A DNA stretch of 64,000 bases from PALSA-968 sp964387075 (lineage in GTDB: Bacteria; Bacteroidota; Bacteroidia; B-17B0; Aurantibacillaceae), in assembly GCA_964387075.1 (NCBI GenBank), contig CAYLVB010000010.1, forward strand, positions 62,001 through 126,000, read 5' to 3'. How positions within the stretch are numbered: the first letter of the stretch is position 1; each line of letters opens with the position of its first letter. The notes below the pieces were generated by a model. The model was given only the letters and a program-made list of their open reading frames with translations. It made no database searches and was not told the origin of the DNA. Made by a program: the position numbers and the translations under genes. This document shows, piece by piece, positions 31,547 through 41,491 of this stretch.

Positions 31547-33151
31547 CTAAGCGTATTGCACGGCATTCTCAAACGTCTCCGTTCTGCTGTTCATCATGTC
31601 CAGTTCCCAACCTGCGGGGAATGGAGCTTCTAACAATGAATTTTTCAGTAGATAAGGATACATCTCAGCGTATGTTTGGATCTGGTTGGCGCTTACACGA
31701 CGGTAAATATGCGAACGATGCAATTTATCAGGATGATTGATGCCTGCCGCGGCCATTAACTCAACAGCCGCTTTCACGGTTTCATGATGGAAGTTGGCTA
31801 CACGCACACGCTTGTCATCTACATTCAGGCCTTTCCATAATTTCGGATCTTGTGTTGCAATTCCTGTTGGACAAGTGTTGGTATTACACTCCAGGGCCTG
31901 GATACAACCCAAAGAGATCATCATGGCGCGGGCCGCGTTGCACATGTCGGCGCCCAGAGCAATATTTTTTACCAGATCAAAACCGCTGTGTACTTTTCCG
32001 GAAGCGATGATCTTGATATGTTTTTTTATTCCAAAACCGTGCAAAGTATCATATACAAAGGCCAACCCGTCGCGCAAGGGCATACCCACGGAATTGCTGA
32101 ACTCCAATGGCGCAGCGCCTGTTCCGCCTTCGCCACCGTCAACGGTAATGAAGTCGGGCATGATGTTAGTTTGCAACATGGCCTTGCAAATAGCAATGAA
32201 CTGGCTCTTTTGGCCTATGCATAATTTGAAACCCACAGGTTTTCCGCCCGAAAGGTCGCGTAGTTTTTTAATGAAATGGCAAAGCTCCAAAGGTGTTGTG
32301 AAAGCTGTGTGGTAAGGTGGCGACATCACATCTTTTCCTTTTTCCACCAAACGTATCTTGGCGATCTCCTCGTTCACTTTCGCGGCTGGTAAAATACCTC
32401 CATGCCCGGGTTTCGCTCCCTGCGAAAGTTTGATCTCGATCATTTTTACATTCGGAAGTACAGCGCGCTCGGCAAACGCGTTCTCATTGAAAGTGCCGTC
32501 CTGGTTGCGGCAGCTGAAATAACCGGTACCGATCTGCCAGAAAACATCCCCGCCCGGAGATAAATGATAAGGACTTAATCCGCCTTCTCCTGTGTTATGC
32601 GCGAAGTTTCCAATTTTAGCCCCTCCGTTCAAAGCCATGATGGCGTTCTTACTTAATGAACCGTAGCTCATCGCGGAAACGTTATAAATGCTGGCCGAAT
32701 AAGGTTGCTTGCAATCAGGTCCGCCCACCAAAACGCGTGGGTTGTGATCGACTTTATTATGCGGTAAAGGAGCAATGCTGTGGTTGAGCCATTCGTAGCC
32801 CGACTGGTAAACATCCAGCTGCGTTCCGAAAGGTGTGGTATCGTTTACTTTTTTGGCGCGCCGGTAAATTACGTTACGACTTAAACGGTTATAAGGAGCT
32901 CCGTCGGTATCGCTCTCAACGAAGTATTGATACATTTTGGGGCGCAGCCATTCGGCCATCCAGCGCATGCGGCCAATTACGGGGAAGTTGGCCATGATGG
33001 TGTGATGCGTTTGCATGACGTCGTAAAACCCCACTAAAAGCATGGGAACAATGAGCACGAATGACCAAAGGAATGGTTTCCAAACGAAATAAGAAAAAAG
33101 ACTGATGATGGTTACCAGCAAAATACTGCCTAAAATGAACCGGTTGCGCAT
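31547..33151 (-). CDS. FMN-binding glutamate synthase family protein
   Basis: 534 residues. Two N-terminal membrane helices (about 4-45), then a GltB-type FMN-binding synthase barrel: SAMSYGSLSKNA, GEGGLSPYH, EIKLSQGAKPGHGG, DGGEGGTGAAP, and a Cys cluster CNTNTCPTGIA. The N-terminal glutaminase and the FAD subunit of true glutamate synthase are absent. Stand-alone membrane-linked members are common in Bacteroidota but their reaction is uncertain; they may make glutamate from ammonia or act as other amine oxidoreductases. Confidence 0.85.
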   Translation of the reverse strand: MRNRFILGSILLVTIISLFSYFVWKPFLWSFVLIVPMLLVGFYDVMQTHHTIMANFPVIGRMRWMAEWLRPKMYQYFVESDTDGAPYNRLSRNVIYRRAKKVNDTTPFGTQLDVYQSGYEWLNHSIAPLPHNKVDHNPRVLVGGPDCKQPYSASIYNVSAMSYGSLSKNAIMALNGGAKIGNFAHNTGEGGLSPYHLSPGGDVFWQIGTGYFSCRNQDGTFNENAFAERAVLPNVKMIEIKLSQGAKPGHGGILPAAKVNEEIAKIRLVEKGKDVMSPPYHTAFTTPLELCHFIKKLRDLSGGKPVGFKLCIGQKSQFIAICKAMLQTNIMPDFITVDGGEGGTGAAPLEFSNSVGMPLRDGLAFVYDTLHGFGIKKHIKIIASGKVHSGFDLVKNIALGADMCNAARAMMISLGCIQALECNTNTCPTGIATQDPKLWKGLNVDDKRVRVANFHHETVKAAVELMAAAGINHPDKLHRSHIYRRVSANQIQTYAEMYPYLLKNSLLEAPFPAGWELDMMNSRTETFENAVQYA

Positions 33152-33229
33152 GAGGTTAAATTTTTACTAAGTTAAAAATATTCGCTTATATCCGGAAGGC
33201 AAGCTGCATTAAAAACCAATTAAAATCAT

Positions 33230-35128
33230 TTACAAAGCTCCCTTCTTAATTTCGGCTACCACGGCGGGGTCGAGCAGGGTAGAGATATCTCCTAAATTAC
33301 TCACATCTCCCTCCGCCACTTTTCTCAAAATGCGACGCATGATCTTACCGCTTCTTGTTTTGGGAAGCCCGCTTACGACTTGAATTTTATCAGGTTTGGC
33401 AATTGCGCCGATAATTTTGGTCACTTCCGCCAAGATCTCCTTGCGCAAAGTTTCCGCGTTCTTTTCTTTATTGGTGCAGATCACGTAGGCGTAAATGCCT
33501 TGTCCCTTAATGTCGTGCGGGTAACCTACTACAGCACTTTCTACCACATCGGCGTGCATGTTTATAGCGCTCTCTACCTCGGCGGTGCCTATGCGGTGAC
33601 CACTCACATTGATCACATCATCAACGCGACCAGTGATGCGGTAATAGCCATCTCCATCGCGTTTGCAGCCATCGCCGGTGAAATATAAATTCTTGTAGGT
33701 GGCAAAATAAGTTTGCCGGCAGCGTTCGTGATCGCCGTAGGTGGTGCGGATGATGGAAGGCCAGGGGAATTTGATGCAGAGATTTCCTTCCACGCCGTTT
33801 CCTTTTATCTCGTTCCCTTTTTCATCTACCAGCATCGGTTGTACGCCTGGCAGAGGCAAAGTAGCAAAGCTCGGTTTGGTTTTGGTGATGTTCGCCAGCG
33901 GAGAAATTAGAATTCCACCTGTTTCGGTTTGCCACCAGGTGTCAACGATCGGGCATTTTTCTTTGCCGATGTTTTTGTGATACCATTGCCAGGCTTCTTC
34001 GTTGATGGGTTCACCCACGCTGCCCAATACTTTTAATGAATCGAGTTTGTAGGGTTTCACAAAATCAAGTCCCATAGCCTCAAGAGCCCGAATTGCTGTT
34101 GGGGCGGTGTAAAAAGTATTCACTTTGTATTTATCCACCACCTGCCAGAATCTTCCTGCGTCGGGATAAGTGGGAATTCCTTCGAAGATCACGGAACTAG
34201 CTCCTGTAAGCAGTGGCGCATACGTTATGTACGAGTGACCCGTAACCCAACCAACATCCGCAGTACACCAATAAATATCTCCCGCGTTATATTGAAAAAC
34301 GTTTTCGAAAGAATATTGGGTAAATACCATATAACCTCCACAAGTATGCACAACTCCTTTTGGTTTGCCGGTGCTTCCTGAAGTGTAGAGAATGAAAAGA
34401 AGATCTTCGCTGTCGGTCTCGGTTGCCGGACAATTTTTATCCGCGGCATTTACCTCCTCCTGCCACCAAAGATCACGGCCGGATTGCATGTGTATGTTTG
34501 ATCCGGTACGGTTCAGAACAAGTACTTTTTCTACTGAGGGACAAGTTTGCAGCGCTTCGTCCACCGTTGCTTTCATCGGTATTGTTTTGTCTCCGCGAAA
34601 AGCGCCGTCGCTGGTCAATACAACTTTGCAATCGCAATCCTGTATCCTTCCGGCCAGCGAGGTTGCTGAAAATCCTCCGAACACAACCGAATGAACCGCG
34701 CCGAGTCGCGCTGTTGCCAGCATGGCCACAACAGCTTCAGGTACCATGGGCATATAAATGCAAACGCGGTCGCCCTTTTTTACGCCTTGTTTTTTCAGAA
34801 CGTTGGCAAGGCGACAAACATCTTCAAATAATTCTTTGTAGGTGATCTTTCTTCCGGCTTCCTTCGGGTTGTTCGGTTCCCAATGAAAAGCGATGTCGTT
34901 GGCTTTGGCCGGTAAGTGACGATCGAGGCAATTCTCGGTGATGTTGAGTTTTCCGCCAACGAACCATTTTACGTTTGGTTCAGCAAAATTCCAGTCTAAA
35001 ACTTTGTCCCATTTTTTCTTCCAGGTAAAGTGTTCAGCTTTTTCGGCCCAGAATTTTTCGGGATCATCGATCGACTTTTTGTATTCTGATTTGTATTCTT
35101 CGAATGAGTTTATTCTAAACATGGGCAT
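33230..35128 (-). CDS. acs: Acetyl-CoA synthetase
   Basis: 632 residues, standard length. Activates acetate to acetyl-CoA through acetyl-AMP. Adenylate-forming motifs: YTSGSTGKPKGVVH, the DTWWQTETGG block, TGDGCKRDGDGYYRI, VSGHRIGTAEVESA and the acetylation-site motif PKTRSGKIMRR with catalytic Lys near residue 595. Two close Met starts (35128 and 35122) are possible. The start lies 7 bp before a dispersed repeat (35136-35162), so the promoter is either within or beyond it. Confidence 0.95.
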   Translation of the reverse strand: MPMFRINSFEEYKSEYKKSIDDPEKFWAEKAEHFTWKKKWDKVLDWNFAEPNVKWFVGGKLNITENCLDRHLPAKANDIAFHWEPNNPKEAGRKITYKELFEDVCRLANVLKKQGVKKGDRVCIYMPMVPEAVVAMLATARLGAVHSVVFGGFSATSLAGRIQDCDCKVVLTSDGAFRGDKTIPMKATVDEALQTCPSVEKVLVLNRTGSNIHMQSGRDLWWQEEVNAADKNCPATETDSEDLLFILYTSGSTGKPKGVVHTCGGYMVFTQYSFENVFQYNAGDIYWCTADVGWVTGHSYITYAPLLTGASSVIFEGIPTYPDAGRFWQVVDKYKVNTFYTAPTAIRALEAMGLDFVKPYKLDSLKVLGSVGEPINEEAWQWYHKNIGKEKCPIVDTWWQTETGGILISPLANITKTKPSFATLPLPGVQPMLVDEKGNEIKGNGVEGNLCIKFPWPSIIRTTYGDHERCRQTYFATYKNLYFTGDGCKRDGDGYYRITGRVDDVINVSGHRIGTAEVESAINMHADVVESAVVGYPHDIKGQGIYAYVICTNKEKNAETLRKEILAEVTKIIGAIAKPDKIQVVSGLPKTRSGKIMRRILRKVAEGDVSNLGDISTLLDPAVVAEIKKGAL

Positions 35129-35135
35129 TGTGCAA

Positions 35136-35162
35136 GGACCTCGACTACGCTCGGTCTGACAG
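35136..35162. repeat. Dispersed repeat TCGACTACGCTCG, copy 1
   Basis: GACCTCGACTACGCTCGGTC core followed by TGACAG. Same family as 46311-46338 and, inverted, 58189-58216. All three lie between genes. The core is an imperfect inverted repeat (CGA...TCG). Confidence 0.7.
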
Positions 35163-35173
35163 TATTTTTAATC

Positions 35174-35821
35174 TTATTTCTTCAAAAGTTTAAACGCGTG
35201 CGACCATTTTCCATTGAGCATACCGGGAATGCACCACAGGATGCAGAGCGGTTCTATAGCGCGGGCTGCCTCAGCCTTGCCCATGTCTTCGGTCTCCCAG
35301 TTAAATTGATCGAGAATGTTTTTTACTTCAGCTTTTGCCGCGTCATTATTCCCGCAAATGAACATGCCCGGCTTAGTGCCACCAAAGTCGGGATCTACCA
35401 TAAAGGCACTTCCCACGCTGCTGAAACATTTTACGAAATTGGCTTTGGGCGCTTGCTTTTGTAATTGCTCCATCAAAGAACTTTTCAGATCTGTAAAGAA
35501 GTTCAGAACTCCATTTACGGGTGGGTTCTTTTCATCGATGGGATTGGTGGCATCAATGACGGTCTTTCCGTCGAGGTTACTAATGCCGGCCATTGATAAA
35601 ACATCCGCCGCGGCATGTCCCTTGCAGGCCAGCACGATGATGTCGGCATTTTTTGCTGTCTCTTCAAAAGAAGCGATCTTTCCTTTTGGATTTTTTGTTT
35701 GCCATTCGGCCAGTTTCGCGGCATCGCGGGTACCGATGCTTACTTCGTATCCGTGCTTAATAAAGCCCGCGCCTAAGGTCTTGCCCACAACGCCTGAGCC
35801 CAATATTCCTACTTTTTTCAT
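35174..35821 (-). CDS. NAD(P)-binding oxidoreductase, F420-reductase-like
   Basis: 215 residues. An N-terminal Rossmann domain with GILGSGVVGKTLG near residues 5-17, where the fold matches the F420_oxidored/NADPH-dependent F420 reductase family (VSIGTRDAAKL, VIDATNPID, VKCFSSVGSAFM). Bacteroidota generally lack cofactor F420, so the substrate is probably something else. It lies about 45 bp upstream of acs on the same strand. Confidence 0.8.
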   Translation of the reverse strand: MKKVGILGSGVVGKTLGAGFIKHGYEVSIGTRDAAKLAEWQTKNPKGKIASFEETAKNADIIVLACKGHAAADVLSMAGISNLDGKTVIDATNPIDEKNPPVNGVLNFFTDLKSSLMEQLQKQAPKANFVKCFSSVGSAFMVDPDFGGTKPGMFICGNNDAAKAEVKNILDQFNWETEDMGKAEAARAIEPLCILWCIPGMLNGKWSHAFKLLKK

Positions 35822-35912
35822 GTTCTTTGGTCCCGATGGTTCGGGACCGAAAAATAGGAAATTCTGAGGGAAGTACTGTTACTGTTTTGTAATTGTGAAA
35901 AGAATAAGCTTG

Positions 35913-36593
35913 TTACTCCTTAATGAGCTTGTAGCGACTTAGTTTTCCCCTGACCGTCTCAAACTCAACGTAGTAAAAACCGGCCGAGAGTGTGCTAACG
36001 TTCACTTTACCTGTAAATTTTTCCTGAAGCATCAGCTTTCCTTCGGCGGTCCATATCCTTACCTGTTCAATGACCTGTTTAGGATCCGGGTTACCGATAA
36101 AGATCTCTTGTTTTGCCGGGTTGGGAAAGAGGCGGGGTCTGATGACCAGGTCGGGATTCTGAATTCCGGCCCAGCCCACCACCATTACAGGGATGCGGAG
36201 CGAATCTGCCGTTGTACCGGATGAAACGCGCGGCCAGATGACCACCGTATTGATGCCGTGACGGAAATTTGTACTGTCAATGAGGAGGGTTGTACTGTCC
36301 GGAACCCCTTGTCCGGCAAGGATCGTGATATTAGATACTGTATTTGAATCGAGCTGAACCGGCGGAATGGAGTCGAAAAGTGTATCCACTGCATAAACCA
36401 CGGTATAGGTGCCAACAAATGATGCGGTGCTGAAATTGTGAACCGTAACGCTATACGGTTCCATGCTCAGCATACTGGTGGTTGGGTTATACGAATAGCT
36501 GAACATAGCTGTGTCGATACCCAGTGTTGCCTGTGCTCTGGCATTTCCCATCAAAAAAAGGCCGCATACAAGCGCCCAAAACATCCTTTTCAT
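35913..36593 (-). CDS. Secreted protein with T9SS sorting domain
   Basis: 226 residues: signal peptide (MKRMFWALVCGLFLMGNARA), one Ig-like/CARDB-like beta domain of about 120 residues (VTVHNFSTASFVGTYTVVY split by strands), then a T9SS domain (RLFPNPAKQEIFI ... SAGFYYVEFE, end KLIKE). The ligand or role is not identifiable. Confidence 0.78.
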   Translation of the reverse strand: MKRMFWALVCGLFLMGNARAQATLGIDTAMFSYSYNPTTSMLSMEPYSVTVHNFSTASFVGTYTVVYAVDTLFDSIPPVQLDSNTVSNITILAGQGVPDSTTLLIDSTNFRHGINTVVIWPRVSSGTTADSLRIPVMVVGWAGIQNPDLVIRPRLFPNPAKQEIFIGNPDPKQVIEQVRIWTAEGKLMLQEKFTGKVNVSTLSAGFYYVEFETVRGKLSRYKLIKE

Positions 36594-36682
36594 AAGCTGT
36601 ATTTTAACGATACTAAATTAACCCATAAAAAGTTATTGGCGAAAGGAAAAAACGCAGTATCTTACGCGTTCAAATATATTAA

Positions 36683-38134
36683 ATGAACATCCTGCCTGAG
36701 CTTATCAACCTTCTTAACAAGGAAGAGACGCGTAATTTCAAGCTCTTTGCCAACCGCACCAATGCAGATTGGGGACGCAAGGATATTCTGCTGTTCGACC
36801 ATATCAAAAGGTCTTACCCCGACCACGACGAAGAAAAGATATTTGCCAAGCTGTACGAAGGAGGTGAAAAAAACGCCTATTATCGCTTAAAGAACCGTTT
36901 GGCAGAGGATATAGGTATGAGCCTTTCTTTGTTGCACTTTAACGCTTCCGAGATCAATACCATCCTCAACAATTACCTGCTGGCCAAACTATTCATCTCT
37001 AAGAATAAATGGGACCTCGCTCTTTATTATATGGGAAAGGCCGAAAAAAAAGCGGTGACCATTGAAGCTTTTCATTTGCTGGATATGCTGTATAACGAAT
37101 ACATCAAGTTGTCGCACGAGGTTTTGGATATCAACCCCGAAGAGTATATACAAAAAAGAAAAGAGAACCGGCAAAAACTGAACCGTTTGCAGGAGATCGA
37201 CGATGTGTTGGCTGTGGTGATCTACCAGGTGAAGGTAGGGCAGAATTTCGGAAAAGGAAATGAGCGCATCAATGAGCTTTTAAGCAAGACCGTAAATACA
37301 TATGCCAATAACGCCGAGGTGAAGAATAGTCCGCTACTGCGTTTTAAGATCTACGACGCGGTGAGTCGTATCTTATTGCAACAGCACAATTATAAGGCGC
37401 TGGAGAAATATTTATTGAAGACCTATAATGAATTTGAGAGGGAGAAGCTGTTTACGAAGACCAATCACGATACCAAACTGCAGATGCTTACGTATATCTG
37501 CAATGCCCTGTTCAAGAACAATAAAATAGAGGATTCACTGAAGTATGCCGGAGATCTGCAGGTGGCCATGAAGGAATTCGGGGAAATGCTGCATGACAAA
37601 TACCTGTTCTTTTATTACAATATTTTGGTGAACAATTACGCGAAGAACAACGTGGAGAAGGCCATTGAGATATTGAACGAGGCGAAGGACCAAAAAGCCA
37701 TTATGAATCACCCGGTGTATATAGGTTTTGTGTATTTGAACCTGGCGGTCTCGTACTTTGGTATGCGTGATTTCAAGTCATCGCTGAAAAGTATTGTGCG
37801 TTTGTATATGCTCGACAGTTACAAAACGCTGGATGAGGCTTTCCGTTTCAAGATCTCGATCACCGAACTGATCGTGCGCTATGAACTGACCGATACAGAT
37901 TACATAGAACAACGTGTGAAACAATTGCGCAAGGAGTTCAAACAAAGTCTTTCTTCCGAAGAGTTCGCGCGCGAGAAGAAGCTCATCGAGATCATACTTT
38001 TGCTGATCAATACGGCTTCGGTGAAGAGCGATAAAAAGGTGCAGCAGGCTATCAAAAATTTCAGTTCGGGTGAGCCCGAAGAGGCCGGGATCCTCAATTA
38101 CGGTGATTGGCTGCATGAAAAGCTTCAAAAATAA
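36683..38134 (+). CDS. Helical-repeat protein of unknown function
   Basis: 483 residues, no signal peptide or membrane helix. Almost entirely alpha-helical with TPR-like pairs (for example KWDLALYYMGKAEKKA, NVEKAIEILNEAKDQ and LNLAVSYFGMRDFKSSLKS). It opens MNILPELINLLNKEETRNFK, an N-terminus that recurs in Bacteroidota proteins of unknown role. It is likely a cytosolic scaffold. Divergent from the T9SS gene upstream; 157 bp separate it from the PKD cluster. Confidence 0.6.
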   Translation: MNILPELINLLNKEETRNFKLFANRTNADWGRKDILLFDHIKRSYPDHDEEKIFAKLYEGGEKNAYYRLKNRLAEDIGMSLSLLHFNASEINTILNNYLLAKLFISKNKWDLALYYMGKAEKKAVTIEAFHLLDMLYNEYIKLSHEVLDINPEEYIQKRKENRQKLNRLQEIDDVLAVVIYQVKVGQNFGKGNERINELLSKTVNTYANNAEVKNSPLLRFKIYDAVSRILLQQHNYKALEKYLLKTYNEFEREKLFTKTNHDTKLQMLTYICNALFKNNKIEDSLKYAGDLQVAMKEFGEMLHDKYLFFYYNILVNNYAKNNVEKAIEILNEAKDQKAIMNHPVYIGFVYLNLAVSYFGMRDFKSSLKSIVRLYMLDSYKTLDEAFRFKISITELIVRYELTDTDYIEQRVKQLRKEFKQSLSSEEFAREKKLIEIILLLINTASVKSDKKVQQAIKNFSSGEPEEAGILNYGDWLHEKLQK

Positions 38135-38257
38135 GCTCCTAATTACGTAAGGTTTAAATATTTTAATTACCTGTTTATTAATTTATTATGTAGTATTTAT
38201 CAATTTGAATGAGTAAGAAATAAGCAAAAACGGTTTCAGCTTTCCCCGATTCTGCAG

Positions 38258-38265
38258 CAACTTTG
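38258..38265 (+). promoter_or_regulatory. Possible -7 element CAACTTTG of the PKD/T9SS cluster
   Basis: One mismatch from TAnnTTTG, 26 bp before the ATG at 38292. It is a tentative promoter for the first gene of the cluster; later genes are separated by terminators. Confidence 0.35.
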
Positions 38266-38291
38266 TCTCAACAAATTAAAACACCAAAAAA

Positions 38292-39695
38292 ATGAAAACA
38301 ACCCTTACTAAAATGATCAGCGCGCTTGCCCTGCTTCTCGCGTTCAGCTTTACCGGTCGTGCGCAGGTAGTTTGCCAGGCAAGCTTTACCTATACCGTTT
38401 CCGGTTCTCAGGTAACATTAACCAACACGTCGGCCAATACCACAACCAACACCGCCTATTACTGGAGCTGGTCGGGCCCGGGCGGCTGGGGACAATCAAG
38501 CGTGGCTTCACCTACATTTAATTTTGCCTACAACGGAACTTACTATGTGTACATGATGATCTACGATTCGCTGGCTAACTGTCAGAGTACTGTTCAGGAT
38601 TCGATCGTCATCACCGGAGGCCAGGCCTGCCAGGTAAGTTTTACGTATACGATAGGCACCAATGGCCAGGTAAGTTTTACCAACACTTCGCTTGGTAACA
38701 TAAGTTATTACTGGGGATTTGGAGACGGAGGCACCTCCACGCAGGCATCACCTTCTAACACTTACCTGTATAATGGCACCTATACTGTTTATCTGTGGGC
38801 CGATACAGTGGGCGGGTACTGCGGCGGCTACTACCAAACTACGATAACCATTACCAACGCTTCTGCCTGCAACATGTATTCAGGCTTCACGTCAACCAAT
38901 AACGGGAACGGGCTTTTCATATTCACCGATACCACAACTGTTAACCCTTCAACTGCTGTGCACTATTGGTACGTGAACGGTTCGATGGTAGGTAGCGGAA
39001 ATCCTTTTACCTATGTCTTCAACAGCAACGGCACCTTCAGTGTGTGTGAGATCACAATGGATTCTATCAACGGTGGGTGTGCCGATTCAACATGCACCAA
39101 TGTAACGGTTAGCGGCACCGTTTGTAACGACAGCGCATTCTTCTTCCTGTTCCCAGACAGTAGCCAAACAGGTGTGTGGAACGCTTACCTGTATACCATG
39201 AATGGCAATTGGCCAACCAGTGCTACCTGGAGCTGGGGCGATAACACTACTTCAAGCGGACTGTTTCCTTCGCATACCTATGCACAGTCGGGCTGGTACA
39301 CCATCTGCTTAACGGCAACTTTCGCATGCGGCAATACAAGCACCTACTGCGCAACCGACAGTTTGTATAAAATGAGTGGCGCCATGGTGACCGTGAACGT
39401 GATCAACGGAACGACTGGAATTCACACAAATACCCATGGCACAACCTCGCTGAAGGCCTATCCAAATCCTTTCAACGAAGACATCACACTGAACTTTACC
39501 TCGTTTGAGAATAATTCCGTAACTTGTATCCTCTTTGATATGCTGGGTAACCGGGTAATGAGCGAGAACGTGAACGTACACAAGGGCAATAACGAAATAA
39601 AATTGAACACCCATGTGATCGGCAAGGGAGTTTACTTCCTGACCGTGGGCAGCGGCGACGGTAAAAAAGCAAGTACCATTAAAGTTGTAAAATAA
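38292..39695 (+). CDS. PKD-domain T9SS cargo A1
   Basis: 467 residues: signal peptide (about 1-24), four PKD-like modules (YYWSWSGPGG, YYWGFGDGGTSTQASPSNTY, HYWYVNGSMVG, ATWSWGDNTTSSGLFPSHTY), then a T9SS domain (KAYPNPFNEDITL ... GKGVYFLTV, end STIKVVK). PKD modules mediate contacts in surface and adhesin proteins; no catalytic domain is present. The next gene (39749) is a larger paralogue, and a strong terminator separates the two. Confidence 0.82.
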   Translation: MKTTLTKMISALALLLAFSFTGRAQVVCQASFTYTVSGSQVTLTNTSANTTTNTAYYWSWSGPGGWGQSSVASPTFNFAYNGTYYVYMMIYDSLANCQSTVQDSIVITGGQACQVSFTYTIGTNGQVSFTNTSLGNISYYWGFGDGGTSTQASPSNTYLYNGTYTVYLWADTVGGYCGGYYQTTITITNASACNMYSGFTSTNNGNGLFIFTDTTTVNPSTAVHYWYVNGSMVGSGNPFTYVFNSNGTFSVCEITMDSINGGCADSTCTNVTVSGTVCNDSAFFFLFPDSSQTGVWNAYLYTMNGNWPTSATWSWGDNTTSSGLFPSHTYAQSGWYTICLTATFACGNTSTYCATDSLYKMSGAMVTVNVINGTTGIHTNTHGTTSLKAYPNPFNEDITLNFTSFENNSVTCILFDMLGNRVMSENVNVHKGNNEIKLNTHVIGKGVYFLTVGSGDGKKASTIKVVK

Positions 39696-39704
39696 ATAAT
39701 AACC

Positions 39705-39732
39705 AAAGAGCAGGGAGCGATCCCTGCTCTTT
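39705..39732 (+). terminator. Rho-independent terminator after PKD gene A1
   Basis: A perfect 12-bp stem AAAGAGCAGGGA / TCCCTGCTCTTT with loop GCGA, then TCTTTT. Confidence 0.85.
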
Positions 39733-39748
39733 CTTTTAAAAAACAAAA

Positions 39749-41422
39749 ATGAGCACATCACTATTTAAAAGACTGGCAATTGCGATCCTGTTGGCCACAG
39801 GATCTTACTCGTTTGCTCAATGTTCGGCAGCTTTTACTTATACGATAAGTAGCAACGGTGTCGTTAACTTCACCAACACCTCTTCGAGTGGGGGTTTCAT
39901 GACCACTTATTTCTGGGATTTTGGCGACCAGGTTACAGACAATAGCACGAATCCCACACATGGTTATAGCTTCAACGGCACTTACGTGGTTTCCTTAACC
40001 ATTATGGATAGTTCGGTCCTGTGCAATAATACATATACTGCCAGTGTGGCCATTACCAACGCGCCTAACAATTTTACCTGCCAGGCGGGTTACACGTACG
40101 GGTATGGCAGCGGCGGAACCGTGAACTTCACCAATACAAGTACTACAAGTTTGAGTAGTTATAGTTATAACTGGTCGTTTGGCGACAATAGTAATTCAAC
40201 TTCCGCGTCTCCATCGCATACATACGCGTATAACGGAAGTTATTATGTTACCGTGCAGATATTGGATTCTTTGGGAAACGGATTGTGTTCATACGCGCAA
40301 TACGTGACGGTCAGCAATGGCACTCCCTGTAATTTGCAGGCTTCTTTTACCTGGGTGGATGTGGGTGGTGGACAGATCAATTTTACGAATACGTCTTCAA
40401 ATGCCGCGCCAACGGTTGTTTATACCTGGACCTTCGGAGATGGGGCATCGTCGACACAAACTTCTCCGTCGCATACTTACCAGTTCAGCGGCCCCTATAC
40501 GGTGCAGCTCAGTGCTTCGGATAGTTTAGGCGGGTGCGGACACCAAACGATGGACAGCATCAATGTTAGCAGCGGCACCACGCCTCCAAGCTGCAATGCT
40601 ACTGTAACTTATACTTTAGGATCTACCGGGTTGGTGTCTTTCAGCGCAAGCGCGGCGGGTACGCTTACTAATCCACAGTATTCCTGGAGTTTTGGTGATG
40701 GCGGATCCAGTGCGGCGCTTAATCCTTCTTACACCTATCAATACAACGGTACGTATTATTTTAGCTTTACGGCACAGGATGGTACGAACCCGCAATACGG
40801 TTGCAATTACAGCGGGCAGGTAACCATTACTAATACCGCCACGAACCCGAATTCCTGTGGCGATAGCGCGTATTTTTCCCTTAGCCAGGATACTACACAG
40901 GCCAGCACATGGGTGGTAACTCTGGCTTCAACCGGTCTCAGTTCGGCCGTAAGCGCTACCTGGAGCTGGGGGGATGGAACATCTTCTACAGGATTATCGC
41001 CGTCGCATACGTATTCTGCCGCAGGCTGGTATACCATCTGTGTGAACGTAGCTTTTGCCTGCGGAGATTCTTCTAGCTTTTGCCAAACCGATTCTTTATA
41101 CCGCAATTCGGGCCAGATGGTGGGCGTGTATGTAGTGAATACGATCACGGGAATACAGAACAATACCCAGGCTGTTACTTCGCTTAAAGCATTCCCCAAT
41201 CCTTTTGCGGATGAATTGAAACTTGTTTTCAACTCAAATGAAAGCAAATCGATGGCCTACGCGCTATATGACGTAATGGGTAAAGAAGTTTTAAAAGACA
41301 AATTGAGCGTGACACAGGGTGAGAACCAACTCAAATTAAATACTGCCAATATAGGCAAGGGAGTTTACTTCCTGTCGCTTACCGATGGCATGAAAGCTGT
41401 TACGATTAAAGTCGTTAAATAA
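39749..41422 (+). CDS. PKD-domain T9SS cargo A2
   Basis: 557 residues: signal peptide, five PKD-like modules (TYFWDFGDQ, YNWSFGDNSNSTSASPSHTY, YTWTFGDGASSTQTSPSHTY, YSWSFGDGGSSAALNPSYTY, ATWSWGDGTSSTGLSPSHTY), a T9SS domain (KAFPNPFADELKL ... GKGVYFLSL, end TIKVVK). A paralogue of 38292 with one more module. Strongly Ser/Thr/Gly-rich, with paired Cys between modules. A structural or adhesive surface role is likely but unproven. Confidence 0.82.
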   Translation: MSTSLFKRLAIAILLATGSYSFAQCSAAFTYTISSNGVVNFTNTSSSGGFMTTYFWDFGDQVTDNSTNPTHGYSFNGTYVVSLTIMDSSVLCNNTYTASVAITNAPNNFTCQAGYTYGYGSGGTVNFTNTSTTSLSSYSYNWSFGDNSNSTSASPSHTYAYNGSYYVTVQILDSLGNGLCSYAQYVTVSNGTPCNLQASFTWVDVGGGQINFTNTSSNAAPTVVYTWTFGDGASSTQTSPSHTYQFSGPYTVQLSASDSLGGCGHQTMDSINVSSGTTPPSCNATVTYTLGSTGLVSFSASAAGTLTNPQYSWSFGDGGSSAALNPSYTYQYNGTYYFSFTAQDGTNPQYGCNYSGQVTITNTATNPNSCGDSAYFSLSQDTTQASTWVVTLASTGLSSAVSATWSWGDGTSSTGLSPSHTYSAAGWYTICVNVAFACGDSSSFCQTDSLYRNSGQMVGVYVVNTITGIQNNTQAVTSLKAFPNPFADELKLVFNSNESKSMAYALYDVMGKEVLKDKLSVTQGENQLKLNTANIGKGVYFLSLTDGMKAVTIKVVK

Positions 41423-41428
41423 TCTATA

Positions 41429-41470
41429 AGTCCCGCTTCCCGAAATTTCGGGACGGCGGGACTCTTTTTT
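41429..41470 (+). terminator. Rho-independent terminator after PKD gene A2
   Basis: Outer stem AGTCCCGC (41429-41436) with GCGGGACT (41456-41463), inner stem CCCGAAA/TTTCGGG (41439-41452), then TCTTTTTT. Confidence 0.82.
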
Positions 41471-41491
41471 CTTTTCTTTAAATAAAATACC

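Noticed and set aside
40081..41060. Regular repeats that might suggest a repeat array
   Set aside because: They are degenerate PKD-module coding repeats with spacing of about 270 bp, not CRISPR-like direct repeats.
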